Positions 1 to 6,231 of a stretch of DNA of 18,267 nucleotides are shown here, in pieces. The stretch is taken from contig URRR01000042.1 of assembly GCA_900550365.1 (NCBI GenBank), forward strand, positions 1-18,267, given 5' to 3'. The notes beneath the pieces were generated by a model. It was given only the letters and a program-made list of their open reading frames with translations. It made no database searches and was not told the origin of the DNA. The translations under genes were made by a program, and so were the position numbers. Within the stretch, counting starts at the first letter, position 1; every line of letters begins with the position of its first letter. This DNA is from an uncultured Prevotella sp. (GTDB lineage: Bacteria > Bacteroidota > Bacteroidia > Bacteroidales > Bacteroidaceae).

Positions 1-132
1 TAATCACCCGTTTTGCCGCCTGACGCGTCTTTGTGTAAATCAAAGGTTTACGCTTTCAGCCCCGTCCTGGCATGGCGGAGGCGTGCTTGCTTCACGTGAG
101 TTGTGAATATTATTAACCAAAACGATATTATC

Positions 133-1665
133 ATGAAAAACTTAAAACCATTGTTCGCCATGCTTATGGTCATGGCCGTTCTGCCGTTTTTGTCTTCATG
201 CGAGGATAAGGAAAACTTCTGGGATGTGGAATATCTTGCCGTACAGTTTGACAACGGAGAAGACTGGAGCATCATCAACGCCCGGGGCGAGGTAGTAGTG
301 AAGGAAGAATATTCGTCAGCCAGCTATGTCTCGACGATTTACAAGGGCGTTTACTGGGTGAAGGACGACGAGGGCTACCACCTCTACAGCATCAAGGAGC
401 CTAAGCGCCCGATGATTAAGACCGTCTACCGCAACGCCACCGACTTCGCCTACGGCCGTGCCGTGGTGAGCAATCCCGACGAGCCTATTAAGATAATCGA
501 CACTGACGGCAAGGTGGTAAAGACGCTTTCTGAGGACATTGTCGAGGTATCACGATACTTTGAGGGCATGGCTTTGTTCAGGAACAGTAAGGATAAGTGG
601 GGCTATCTCGACCGTGACGGCAACGTGGCTATCCCCGCGAGCTATGACATGGCGCTGTGGTTCTCTGACGGTCACGCGTGTGTAGGTAGCGAGTCGAAGG
701 ACAAAGAGAAGCGGGAACTGTTGATAATCGACAAAAAGGGAAATGTTACCGGCACGATAGACTTTAAGAAATATGCTGAGATTACCAGTTTCTCGTTCGT
801 TGACGGCATGATGACCTTGTATGATACCAAGACCAAGGAGATGGTCATGGTAGGCTATACGGGCGAGCCGTTGTTAACCGTTGACGGCTCTTATTCTTCC
901 TCATTTGATGACAACGCGGTATTTTTGCTTGTATCAGGCGTGAAAGACGGGTACATTGTCTACCGGGGCAAGGGCGGAGAATGCGGTGTCGTTGACTATA
1001 AGGGCAACGAGATTATCCGTCCCAAGTACCAGGCATTGCTCAATATGGGCGGCGGCATTTTCGCGGCGAAGAAGAAAGGCGAGTTCGGTTTTGTTGACAA
1101 GGAAGACAACACGCTTGAGGATTTTGAGTATGACGGGATTCTTCCGTTAAAGCTCGGCGACAATTTTATTGTAGGAGACGGTGAAGAGATCATGCTTTTA
1201 AGCCCGAAGGACTGGAAGAAAGTGGGCAAAACGTTCGTCAACGCGTCGTTTTTCGACGTCTGTGATCAGAGCGTCAAGTACGAGCGTGTAAAGAAGAAGG
1301 AGACCGCCGCCGCGCCTGCCACTGTCGACGGAGTAGTCACCGTTGAGCCTTACACAGACGTTCCTGAGGGCGCTCAGGGCGGTTCTTCGGCAACCGGGCC
1401 GACCACCTTTACAGCCGACGACAACCCCTATCAGTGGCTCAGCGAGCGCCCCGTCAACGCCAACGACATACTCGGCATGTCGAGCGAGGAGATACGCCTG
1501 CTGCGCAACGCCATTTTCGCCATGCACGGATACAAGTTCAAGGACAAGAAGCTGCTTGAGCATTTCAGCCAGTTCACGTGGTACAAGCCCGTGTCGTCAG
1601 ACGTTACCGGCAGTCTGAGTCGTCTTGAACAGGAAAACATTCAGTTCCTTAAATCAAATGAATAG
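133..1665 (+). CDS. WG-repeat lipoprotein with C-terminal YARHG domain
   Basis: This is a probable surface or periplasmic lipoprotein of 510 residues. I chose the ATG at 133 because it gives a clean lipoprotein signal (MKNLKPLFAMLMVMAV, lipobox FLSSC with Cys23); the in-frame ATG at 103 would add ten polar residues before it. WG (KWG)-type repeats follow: KWGYLDRDGN near residue 155, GVVDYKGNEIIRPKY near 283-300 and FGFVDKEDN near 317. A Pro/Thr/Ala-rich linker (about 395-435) leads to a YARHG domain (about 448-508, core RNAIFAMHGYKF and a later WY). WG repeats form beta-propeller-like or stacked beta modules of unknown ligand, and YARHG is an extracellular domain often found on such lipoproteins. 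The stop overlaps the next start by 8 bp, so the two genes are probably co-transcribed and translationally coupled. No specific function can be assigned. Confidence 0.9.
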   Translation: MKNLKPLFAMLMVMAVLPFLSSCEDKENFWDVEYLAVQFDNGEDWSIINARGEVVVKEEYSSASYVSTIYKGVYWVKDDEGYHLYSIKEPKRPMIKTVYRNATDFAYGRAVVSNPDEPIKIIDTDGKVVKTLSEDIVEVSRYFEGMALFRNSKDKWGYLDRDGNVAIPASYDMALWFSDGHACVGSESKDKEKRELLIIDKKGNVTGTIDFKKYAEITSFSFVDGMMTLYDTKTKEMVMVGYTGEPLLTVDGSYSSSFDDNAVFLLVSGVKDGYIVYRGKGGECGVVDYKGNEIIRPKYQALLNMGGGIFAAKKKGEFGFVDKEDNTLEDFEYDGILPLKLGDNFIVGDGEEIMLLSPKDWKKVGKTFVNASFFDVCDQSVKYERVKKKETAAAPATVDGVVTVEPYTDVPEGAQGGSSATGPTTFTADDNPYQWLSERPVNANDILGMSSEEIRLLRNAIFAMHGYKFKDKKLLEHFSQFTWYKPVSSDVTGSLSRLEQENIQFLKSNE

Positions 1666-2500
1666 ATTATACTTTACGTTTGTTGCGGCCCTGGTGTGCG
1701 CCGTGTCCTTCGGATGCGGCGGCGCCACGGGCCGCCATTCTGCCCCTCAGACCGACACCGTAGCCCCTCCTGACACCGTAGCCGCCGCTCCGCGTGCCGA
1801 CATCCCGGCCGGGGCGAGGGCGCTTATTGAGGCCTATCCCGGCATGATAAGCGGTTATGAAGACGGCCGCCTGATTATGGCAGACGGCTCGTCGGTGGTT
1901 TATGACGACGGCCGTGAGAAGTCGTTTGTGGCCCGTCTCGACGACACCGACCCCGAGGACATGTTCTTCACGCCATACGACACGTCGGCCGTGAAGCCCG
2001 CCCGGCTGTCAGACACCGGCCGCGGCCGCTGCGAGCAGCTGTTCCGCAAGATGTACGGCGACAGCCGTGCCGAGGTGAGCCACAATCTCGTCAGCGTCAG
2101 GTGGTTCGGTCAGAACATACGCTTCAGCGGCCGTTGCGGCGCGGCCGACAGCCTCAGGGCCGTTGCCCGTGAGCTGGCCGCCATGCCCGCGCTGCGCAAG
2201 TATCTGGTCAACGCCTCGTCGTTTTACTGGCGCAAGGTGCGCGGGGCCGACAGGCTGAGCGCCCACAGCTACGGCATTGCCATTGACATCAACACCAAGT
2301 ACTCTGACTATTGGCTCTGGAAATACCCCCGACGCAGCGAGACTGCCGACATAGGATACGTCAACCGCATACCGCTCGACATCGTGAAAGTGTTTGAGCG
2401 TCACGGGTTTATATGGGGCGGGCGCTGGTATCACTTTGATACGATGCACTTCGAGTTCCGCCCCGAGTTCCACGCTTATAACCGGCTGGTTTCCGATTGA
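1658..2500 (+). CDS. M15-family zinc peptidase lipoprotein (M15C/VanY-like)
   Basis: This is a predicted cell-wall peptidase of 280 residues that would cleave peptidoglycan stem or cross-link peptides in the periplasm. The start at 1658 gives a lipoprotein signal (MNRLYFTFVAALVCAVSFGC, lipobox Cys20). The longer in-frame start at 1625 would put a polar stretch before it. A Pro/Ala/Thr linker (about 25-55) precedes the catalytic half. The M15 metal motif SxHxxGxAxD is intact: S201, H203, G206, A208, D210. A DTMHFE segment supplies the third zinc ligand (H264). The family includes L-alanoyl-D-glutamate and D-Ala-D-Ala carboxypeptidases, and the exact bond cut cannot be read here. The gene overlaps the WG-repeat gene by 8 bp. 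Its 3' end runs straight into GACGGCAAAAC, the left half of a hairpin element now separated from its right half by the restriction-modification island. Confidence 0.88.
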   Translation: MNRLYFTFVAALVCAVSFGCGGATGRHSAPQTDTVAPPDTVAAAPRADIPAGARALIEAYPGMISGYEDGRLIMADGSSVVYDDGREKSFVARLDDTDPEDMFFTPYDTSAVKPARLSDTGRGRCEQLFRKMYGDSRAEVSHNLVSVRWFGQNIRFSGRCGAADSLRAVARELAAMPALRKYLVNASSFYWRKVRGADRLSAHSYGIAIDINTKYSDYWLWKYPRRSETADIGYVNRIPLDIVKVFERHGFIWGGRWYHFDTMHFEFRPEFHAYNRLVSD

Positions 2501-2511
2501 CGGCAAAACAC
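2499..2511 (+). repeat. Left half of split GACGGCAAA hairpin element
   Basis: The bases overlapping the M15 stop (GACGGCAAAACAC) match the left arm and loop start of the intact hairpin element at 9649-9682, with one difference. The complementary right arm is found 2.1 kb away at 4586-4599, on the far side of the restriction-modification genes. This marks the left edge of the island. The intact element probably acted as a bidirectional terminator between the convergent M15 and esterase genes (inference). Confidence 0.6.
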
Positions 2512-2534
2512 AAAAAAAAGAAAAGGAGATTATT

Positions 2535-2565
2535 GAAAAGAATATATTTTAATATTCTCTTTTTC
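2535..2565 (-). terminator. Possible terminator of the restriction endonuclease gene
   Basis: An imperfect inverted repeat (GAAAAGAATAT at 2535-2545 and its complement with a 3-nt bulge at 2552-2565) lies about 40 bp beyond the stop of the leftward endonuclease gene. On the minus strand it is followed by T-rich sequence. The stem is AT-rich, so the terminator call is weak. Confidence 0.4.
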
Positions 2566-2603
2566 TATAAGCTTAATTTATGAATTCAAAAATAATTGTT
2601 AGC

Positions 2604-3143
2604 TCAAAATGGCTTTTTTATTGTTTCTATTGGGACTGAATATAATGTATTTGTATTGTTGTGCTTAAATATTAGAATTCCATTTTCGCGTACAAATTTA
2701 AGTGGAATTTTAGGATTGTTTATATCTTTTCCTGTCTTTTCATATTGTATTTCCCATTTTTCATAAAATGGTTCAAGCATGGTTGGTGTCATTAAGTATA
2801 TTTCTCTTAGCTCAATATCTTCATAAACAGCAAAAATCCAGTCTACTTTACGATATTTATTAATAATCTTTTTATTAAGGTGATGGTTTGTACTGAAAGA
2901 TTTTGTCAGCATAGTGTTGACAGACTTCAATTCATATTCCATACCTGAAGAGTCTTTTGCGTCATTACCTTCGCGGCTTTCGGTTAAATTTTGGAGATTT
3001 GTTACCAACAAAACTTGTAATAATTTTCCTCCATTATCTTGAAAAATATCTTCTATGTCGGCAAATTCTTTAGCCAGTTTTTGATATTCCCTTATATATG
3101 GAAATAGCATATTAAATTTTTCTATCGCTTCTTTGTTTGTCAT
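2604..3143 (-). CDS. PvuII-type type II restriction endonuclease
   Basis: This 179-residue protein is clearly homologous to R.PvuII, the homodimeric PD-(D/E)XK enzyme that cuts CAGCTG to blunt ends. Shared signatures, as I recall the PvuII sequence: the DIFQDNGGKLLQVLL block near residues 32-46 (D36 matching PvuII D34), REGNDAxD with D61, YELKS with E71 and K73 (the catalytic triad), and FST-N-HH at 83-88. In PvuII this last segment is a His triplet that reads guanines; here the first His is Asn86 and the other two are kept. DINNPKIP near the C-terminus is also conserved. The start ATG overlaps the controller gene stop (ATGA, 4 bp), so translation is coupled to it. The codons are much more AT-rich than the flanking genes, as expected for an acquired cassette. 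The predicted target CAGCTG is inferred from homology. I saw six such sites in the window (2036, 9005, 10169, 11052, 15797, 16738) and none inside the island. Confidence 0.95.
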   Translation of the reverse strand: MTNKEAIEKFNMLFPYIREYQKLAKEFADIEDIFQDNGGKLLQVLLVTNLQNLTESREGNDAKDSSGMEYELKSVNTMLTKSFSTNHHLNKKIINKYRKVDWIFAVYEDIELREIYLMTPTMLEPFYEKWEIQYEKTGKDINNPKIPLKFVRENGILIFKHNNTNTLYSVPIETIKKPF

Positions 3144-3355
3144 AATAAAGATTTTATATCTATTTTTAAAGCTTTTGCTATTTTATAAAGCATGATAATA
3201 GAGACATTATTTCTGCCATTTTCAAGATACCCGATATAGGTTCTGTCTACATCAGCAGAATAAGCTAAATCTTCTTGTGTAAGACCTAATTCTTTTCTTC
3301 TTTCTAATATTTTTTGCCCAATAGATTGAAGTATTTTTTGCTCTTTTTCATTCAT
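3140..3355 (-). CDS. Controller (C) protein of the R-M system, XRE-type HTH
   Basis: This is a 71-residue Xre/Cro-type helix-turn-helix protein (GLTQEDLAYSADVDRTYIGYLENG at about residues 24-47 spans the HTH). It has the size and position of C proteins of PvuII-like systems. These dimeric regulators bind an operator in front of their own gene, first activate C and R transcription and later repress it, so the restriction enzyme appears only after the methylase has protected the host. The gene lies upstream of R, overlaps it by 4 bp (ATGA) and diverges from the methylase gene. A perfect 16-bp palindrome at 3390-3405 is the likely operator. A TAnnTTTG box ends only 4 bp before the ATG, which suggests a nearly leaderless mRNA, as reported for several C genes. 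Function rests on family and synteny. Confidence 0.9.
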   Translation of the reverse strand: MNEKEQKILQSIGQKILERRKELGLTQEDLAYSADVDRTYIGYLENGRNNVSIIMLYKIAKALKIDIKSLL

Positions 3356-3359
3356 ATTG

Positions 3360-3367
3360 CAAAACTA
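3360..3367 (-). promoter_or_regulatory. Putative -7 box of the C-R operon
   Basis: TAGTTTTG on the minus strand fits the Bacteroidetes -7 consensus TAnnTTTG and ends 4 bp before the controller ATG. No TTTG occurs at the expected -33 position; the 16-bp palindrome sits just upstream instead. This fits a promoter that depends on the controller as activator. If transcription starts at the ATG, the palindrome centre lies near -42. Confidence 0.4.
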
Positions 3368-3389
3368 CAAACGTTCTCTTCTTATTTTC

Positions 3390-3405
3390 TCCGAATATAT
3401 TCGGA
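3390..3405. promoter_or_regulatory. Perfect 16-bp palindrome, likely C-protein operator (C-box)
   Basis: TCCGAATATATTCGGA reads the same on both strands. It lies between the divergent controller and methylase genes, next to the -33 element of the methylase promoter and about 42 bp before the controller start. A loop-free palindrome in this place is best explained as the dimeric C-protein operator. The base sequence differs from the GACT/AGTC-type boxes known for C.PvuII, so its operator role is inference. Confidence 0.65.
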
Positions 3406-3409
3406 TTTT

Positions 3410-3441
3410 TTTGGAAGAGTTGAAATTTATTTATATATTTG
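3410..3441 (+). promoter_or_regulatory. Promoter of the methylase gene
   Basis: TTTG at 3410-3413 and TATATTTG at 3434-3441 match the Bacteroidetes -33/-7 consensus (TTTG, TAnnTTTG) with 20 bp between them, 21 bp before the methylase ATG. The -7 box is the left half of a second perfect 16-bp palindrome (3434-3449, TATATTTGCAAATATA). That palindrome also puts a TAnnTTTG match on the opposite strand, facing the controller gene. Confidence 0.65.
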
Positions 3442-3462
3442 CAAATATAAAAAATGTAAGAA

Positions 3463-4485
3463 ATGAAACAGAGACCTGTTTATAGGACAAAATATGGTGC
3501 TGCATATTGTGGTGATTCTTTGAATCTGATAGAACAATTAAACGACAATTCTATAGATTTAGTAATTACATCTCCTCCATTTGCGCTTCTTAGAAAAAAG
3601 GAATATGGTAATGAAAGCCAGGATGACTATGTAGAATGGTTAGGACAATTTGCAAAAAAAATTTATCCTAAATTAAAATATTCAGGTTCTTTTGTTATAG
3701 ATTTAGGAGGTGCGTATATAAAAGGAAAGCCTATAAGGAGTATATATAATTTTAAAGTGCTGATTTATTTCTGTGAAGTATTAGGATATAAGCTCGCAGA
3801 AGAATTTTACTGGTTTAATCCTTCAAAATTACCATCACCCATAGAATGGGTCAATAAACGTAAAATAAGAACTAAGGATAGTGTCGATACAGTCTGGTGG
3901 TTTAGTAAGACCGACAATCCGAAAGCTGATATAAGGAAAGTATTGGTTCCTTATTCTGACAGAATGAAGAAGTTGATTAAAGCTCCTGAGAAATTTTATA
4001 CTCCCAAGAAAAGACCTTCCGGGCATGATATTTCTTCGGGATTCGGTATAAATAATGGAGGAGCGATCCCCTCCAATATGCTTCAAATCAGTAATTCTGA
4101 TAGTAATAGTAAATATTTGTCTGTCTGCAAGGCTCTTAATGTGCAAGCCCATCCTGCAAGATTCCCGTATAAGTTGCCTGAGTTTTTTGTGAAGATGCTT
4201 ACCGACGAAGGCGATGTCGTATTAGATATATTTGGAGGAAGCTGTACAACTGGTGAAGTTTGTGAAAAACTTAAAAGAAACTGGATGTGTTTTGAAATAA
4301 ATAGAAGTTATATTGCAGCTTCGATGTTTAGATTTGTTTCAAAGGACGAAAAGCATAACAAGGAATTTTATGATATTGTTTGTTCCGGCGGTTATATTGA
4401 CACTGTGTTGGAAGATAATGCTTGTATAGATGAAACTGATGATGAAATTGAAATATTGGAGCCGACATTTAGCTTTGCAGAATAG
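3463..4485 (+). CDS. PvuII-type N4-cytosine DNA methyltransferase
   Basis: This 340-residue modification enzyme should add a methyl group from SAM to N4 of the inner cytosine of CAGCTG, protecting host DNA from the neighbouring endonuclease. The motif order is class beta. The catalytic SPPF (motif IV) is at residues 37-40 and the SAM-binding DIFGGS (motif I) at 255-260. Long blocks match M.PvuII as I recall it: DLVITSPPFALLR, FYWFNPSKLPSPIEWVNKRK, TVWWFSKT, PYSDRMKKLI, FYTPKKRPSGHDI, LLQISNS-like and HPARFPYKLPEFF. The gene diverges from the C-R operon with a 107-bp control region and has its own promoter, so it can be expressed first on entry into a new host. The acidic C-terminal tail (about 318-340) has no equivalent that I recognise. 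It is AT-rich relative to the genome, like the rest of the island. Confidence 0.95.
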   Translation: MKQRPVYRTKYGAAYCGDSLNLIEQLNDNSIDLVITSPPFALLRKKEYGNESQDDYVEWLGQFAKKIYPKLKYSGSFVIDLGGAYIKGKPIRSIYNFKVLIYFCEVLGYKLAEEFYWFNPSKLPSPIEWVNKRKIRTKDSVDTVWWFSKTDNPKADIRKVLVPYSDRMKKLIKAPEKFYTPKKRPSGHDISSGFGINNGGAIPSNMLQISNSDSNSKYLSVCKALNVQAHPARFPYKLPEFFVKMLTDEGDVVLDIFGGSCTTGEVCEKLKRNWMCFEINRSYIAASMFRFVSKDEKHNKEFYDIVCSGGYIDTVLEDNACIDETDDEIEILEPTFSFAE

Positions 4486-4532
4486 CTTCTGTGTTTGGAT
4501 TATTATATAAATTTTCTTTCATTAAATCATAT

Positions 4533-4580
4533 AAGAAGTGGATGTATGGAGTTAAATATTTTAATATACATCCACTTCTT
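4533..4580 (+). terminator. Rho-independent terminator after the methylase gene
   Basis: A perfect 15-bp stem (AAGAAGTGGATGTAT at 4533-4547 with its complement at 4566-4580) and an 18-nt loop are followed by TTTTATTTG. It lies 48 bp after the methylase stop. It is also suited to stop leftward transcription. Confidence 0.8.
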
Positions 4581-4585
4581 TTTTA

Positions 4586-4599
4586 TTTGCCGTCTCTTG
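4586..4599 (+). repeat. Right half of split GACGGCAAA hairpin element
   Basis: TTTGCCGTCTCTTG is identical over 14 bases to the right arm and trailer of the intact hairpin element at 9669-9682. It is the complement of the left half at 2499-2507. It marks the right edge of the restriction-modification island, 13 bp before the esterase stop codon. Confidence 0.6.
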
Positions 4600-4611
4600 C
4601 GGCGGGGCAGG

Positions 4612-6219
4612 TCAGCGGCCCCAGATTATCGAGTCAACCGTGCGGTAGGCGTTCTCTGTCTGCGCGTCGGCCTTCTGATATGTCTTGACGTCAATCTGCA
4701 TCACCGGCGGCACGTCGTTTCCGTTCACCGGTGCCCATTCAGGCAGTCCGAGGCCGTTAGGGTCGCCCGTCTTCACGAAGTTGAGATAATAACCCTGGAA
4801 TATCGCCGACACGGTGAAGTCGTCCGGCTGCCAGTCATACACGCGGTTGGTGGGCAGCGTTCCCATGGCATATTCGATGTCGGCCGAGTGTACCGCGCCG
4901 CTTACCTTCAGCGCGTCCTTGTTCTCCTCGGTCTTCTTCTGCACTCCTCCGGCCAGTCCCGGCACCAGTCCGGCGTCGCGCATTGCCGGCCGCGGGTGGC
5001 AGTAGAGGTAGCGGTAGACGGGCTGTCCGCTTGTCTTTGCGTGCATGTCGGCCCATTTCCACGTAGAGAATCCTACGAACATGTCGCCCGCCAGGCGTGC
5101 CCCCGCCATGCCGGCAACGTCGGCGTCGGTCTTCAGTCCGTAAGCCTCAATCACCCTGTCGGCATCCTTGCCGAAGCGTTGGGCCAGCGCCGCCTTGACC
5201 GAAGCTGTCGTCATGGGGTTCTTTCCGATTACCGACGCGATGGGAACCTCGGTAGAGTTCCAGCCTATCAGCAGCGGCACGCGGGCCTGGCGGCCGTTCC
5301 TGAACGTCTCCTCGGGCTGCTCTGTGAAGAAGTAACCGTCCACGTTATACATCTTAGGCATGTCCATTGACGGCACCTTGCTCAGCAGTTCCTCGGCAGA
5401 GAGCGCCCTCATCTCGGCCAGACTTTTACATCCGGCCGTCTTCATGGCCTCCTTTCCGGCCTTCTCGGCTTCCTCCAGCGTGGCTATGCGGTCAAAGCCT
5501 ATCACCGACGCGCTCGACCCCATGGCCTGCGCGAACAGCCCCTTGCACAGCGGCGAGGCCATGAGCGCGCTGACAGAGGCCGACCCTGCCGACTCGCCCA
5601 CTATCGTTATGCTGTAAGGGTCGCCGCCGAAGGCCGCTATGTTGTCCTTCACCCAGCGTATTGCAGCCACCTGGTCAAGGTAGCCGTAGTTGCCCGAACC
5701 CTTGTAAGACGTCTCCTCTGACAGTTCGGGATGAGCGAAGAAGCCGAATATTCCCTCGCGGTAGTTGGCCGTGATAGATATTATTCCGCGTCGCGCCATG
5801 GCGTCTCCGGCATAGCGCGGCTCGCTGCCCGAGCCCGCCATCAGTCCGCCGCCGTTGAAGTAAATCAGCACGGGCAGCTTCTCGTCCATCGTCTTTGCCG
5901 GTGTCCAGATGTTCAGATAGAGGCAGTCCTCGCTCATCTTGTCGGTGCCGAAGTTCATGTCTCCGAAGAGGTTCTGCTGCATTGGGTTAGGTCCGAAGTC
6001 CTTGGCCGCCCTCACGCCGCTCCACGGCTTCACGGGCTGAGGCGCCTTCCAGCGCAGCTCCCCTACGGGAGGCTGGGCGAAGGGCACGCCCTTGAACACC
6101 TTTATTCCAGACTCGTAAGTGCCTTCAATCACGCCTGCGGCCGTCTTTACCTGCGGCCCTTGCGCGCCCGCCGTGGCCGTAATGAGCGCCAGTGCGAGCG
6201 ATATTAATGGTTTTCTCAT
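4612..6219 (-). CDS. Secreted type-B carboxylesterase (PnbA-like alpha/beta hydrolase)
   Basis: This 535-residue enzyme should hydrolyse carboxylic esters in the periplasm or outside the cell. A signal peptide (MRKPLISLALALITATAGAQ) starts it. It has the usual type-B landmarks: KGVPFAQPPVGELRW near residue 43, EDCLYLNIWTP at 97-107, the nucleophile elbow GESAGS with Ser210, acidic E324 in GWNSTE, and H444 in AVHSADIEYAMG. The oxyanion-hole segment reads NGGG (residues 122-125) where most family members have HGGG, which is a small departure. Length and motif order are normal, so it is probably active; the substrate is unknown. The start lies 12 bp after the stop of the upstream THUMP-like methyltransferase, which suggests one transcript although the functions are unrelated. 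The 3' end faced the M15 gene before the restriction-modification island came between them. Confidence 0.93.
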   Translation of the reverse strand: MRKPLISLALALITATAGAQGPQVKTAAGVIEGTYESGIKVFKGVPFAQPPVGELRWKAPQPVKPWSGVRAAKDFGPNPMQQNLFGDMNFGTDKMSEDCLYLNIWTPAKTMDEKLPVLIYFNGGGLMAGSGSEPRYAGDAMARRGIISITANYREGIFGFFAHPELSEETSYKGSGNYGYLDQVAAIRWVKDNIAAFGGDPYSITIVGESAGSASVSALMASPLCKGLFAQAMGSSASVIGFDRIATLEEAEKAGKEAMKTAGCKSLAEMRALSAEELLSKVPSMDMPKMYNVDGYFFTEQPEETFRNGRQARVPLLIGWNSTEVPIASVIGKNPMTTASVKAALAQRFGKDADRVIEAYGLKTDADVAGMAGARLAGDMFVGFSTWKWADMHAKTSGQPVYRYLYCHPRPAMRDAGLVPGLAGGVQKKTEENKDALKVSGAVHSADIEYAMGTLPTNRVYDWQPDDFTVSAIFQGYYLNFVKTGDPNGLGLPEWAPVNGNDVPPVMQIDVKTYQKADAQTENAYRTVDSIIWGR

Positions 6220-6231
6220 GATTATGTTGTT

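Noticed and set aside
1..132. Promoter or gene remnant upstream of the WG-repeat gene
   Set aside because: No convincing TAnnTTTG box or coding sequence; CGTCTTTG near 26 lacks the TA.
2512..4585. Transposon or integrative element carrying the R-M genes
   Set aside because: No transposase, integrase or clear target duplication; the split hairpin arms are remnants of the host site rather than element ends.
4495..5370. Rightward 291-residue open frame
   Set aside because: It is antisense to the carboxylesterase, begins in the methylase terminator region and has arginine/histidine-rich composition typical of a shadow frame.
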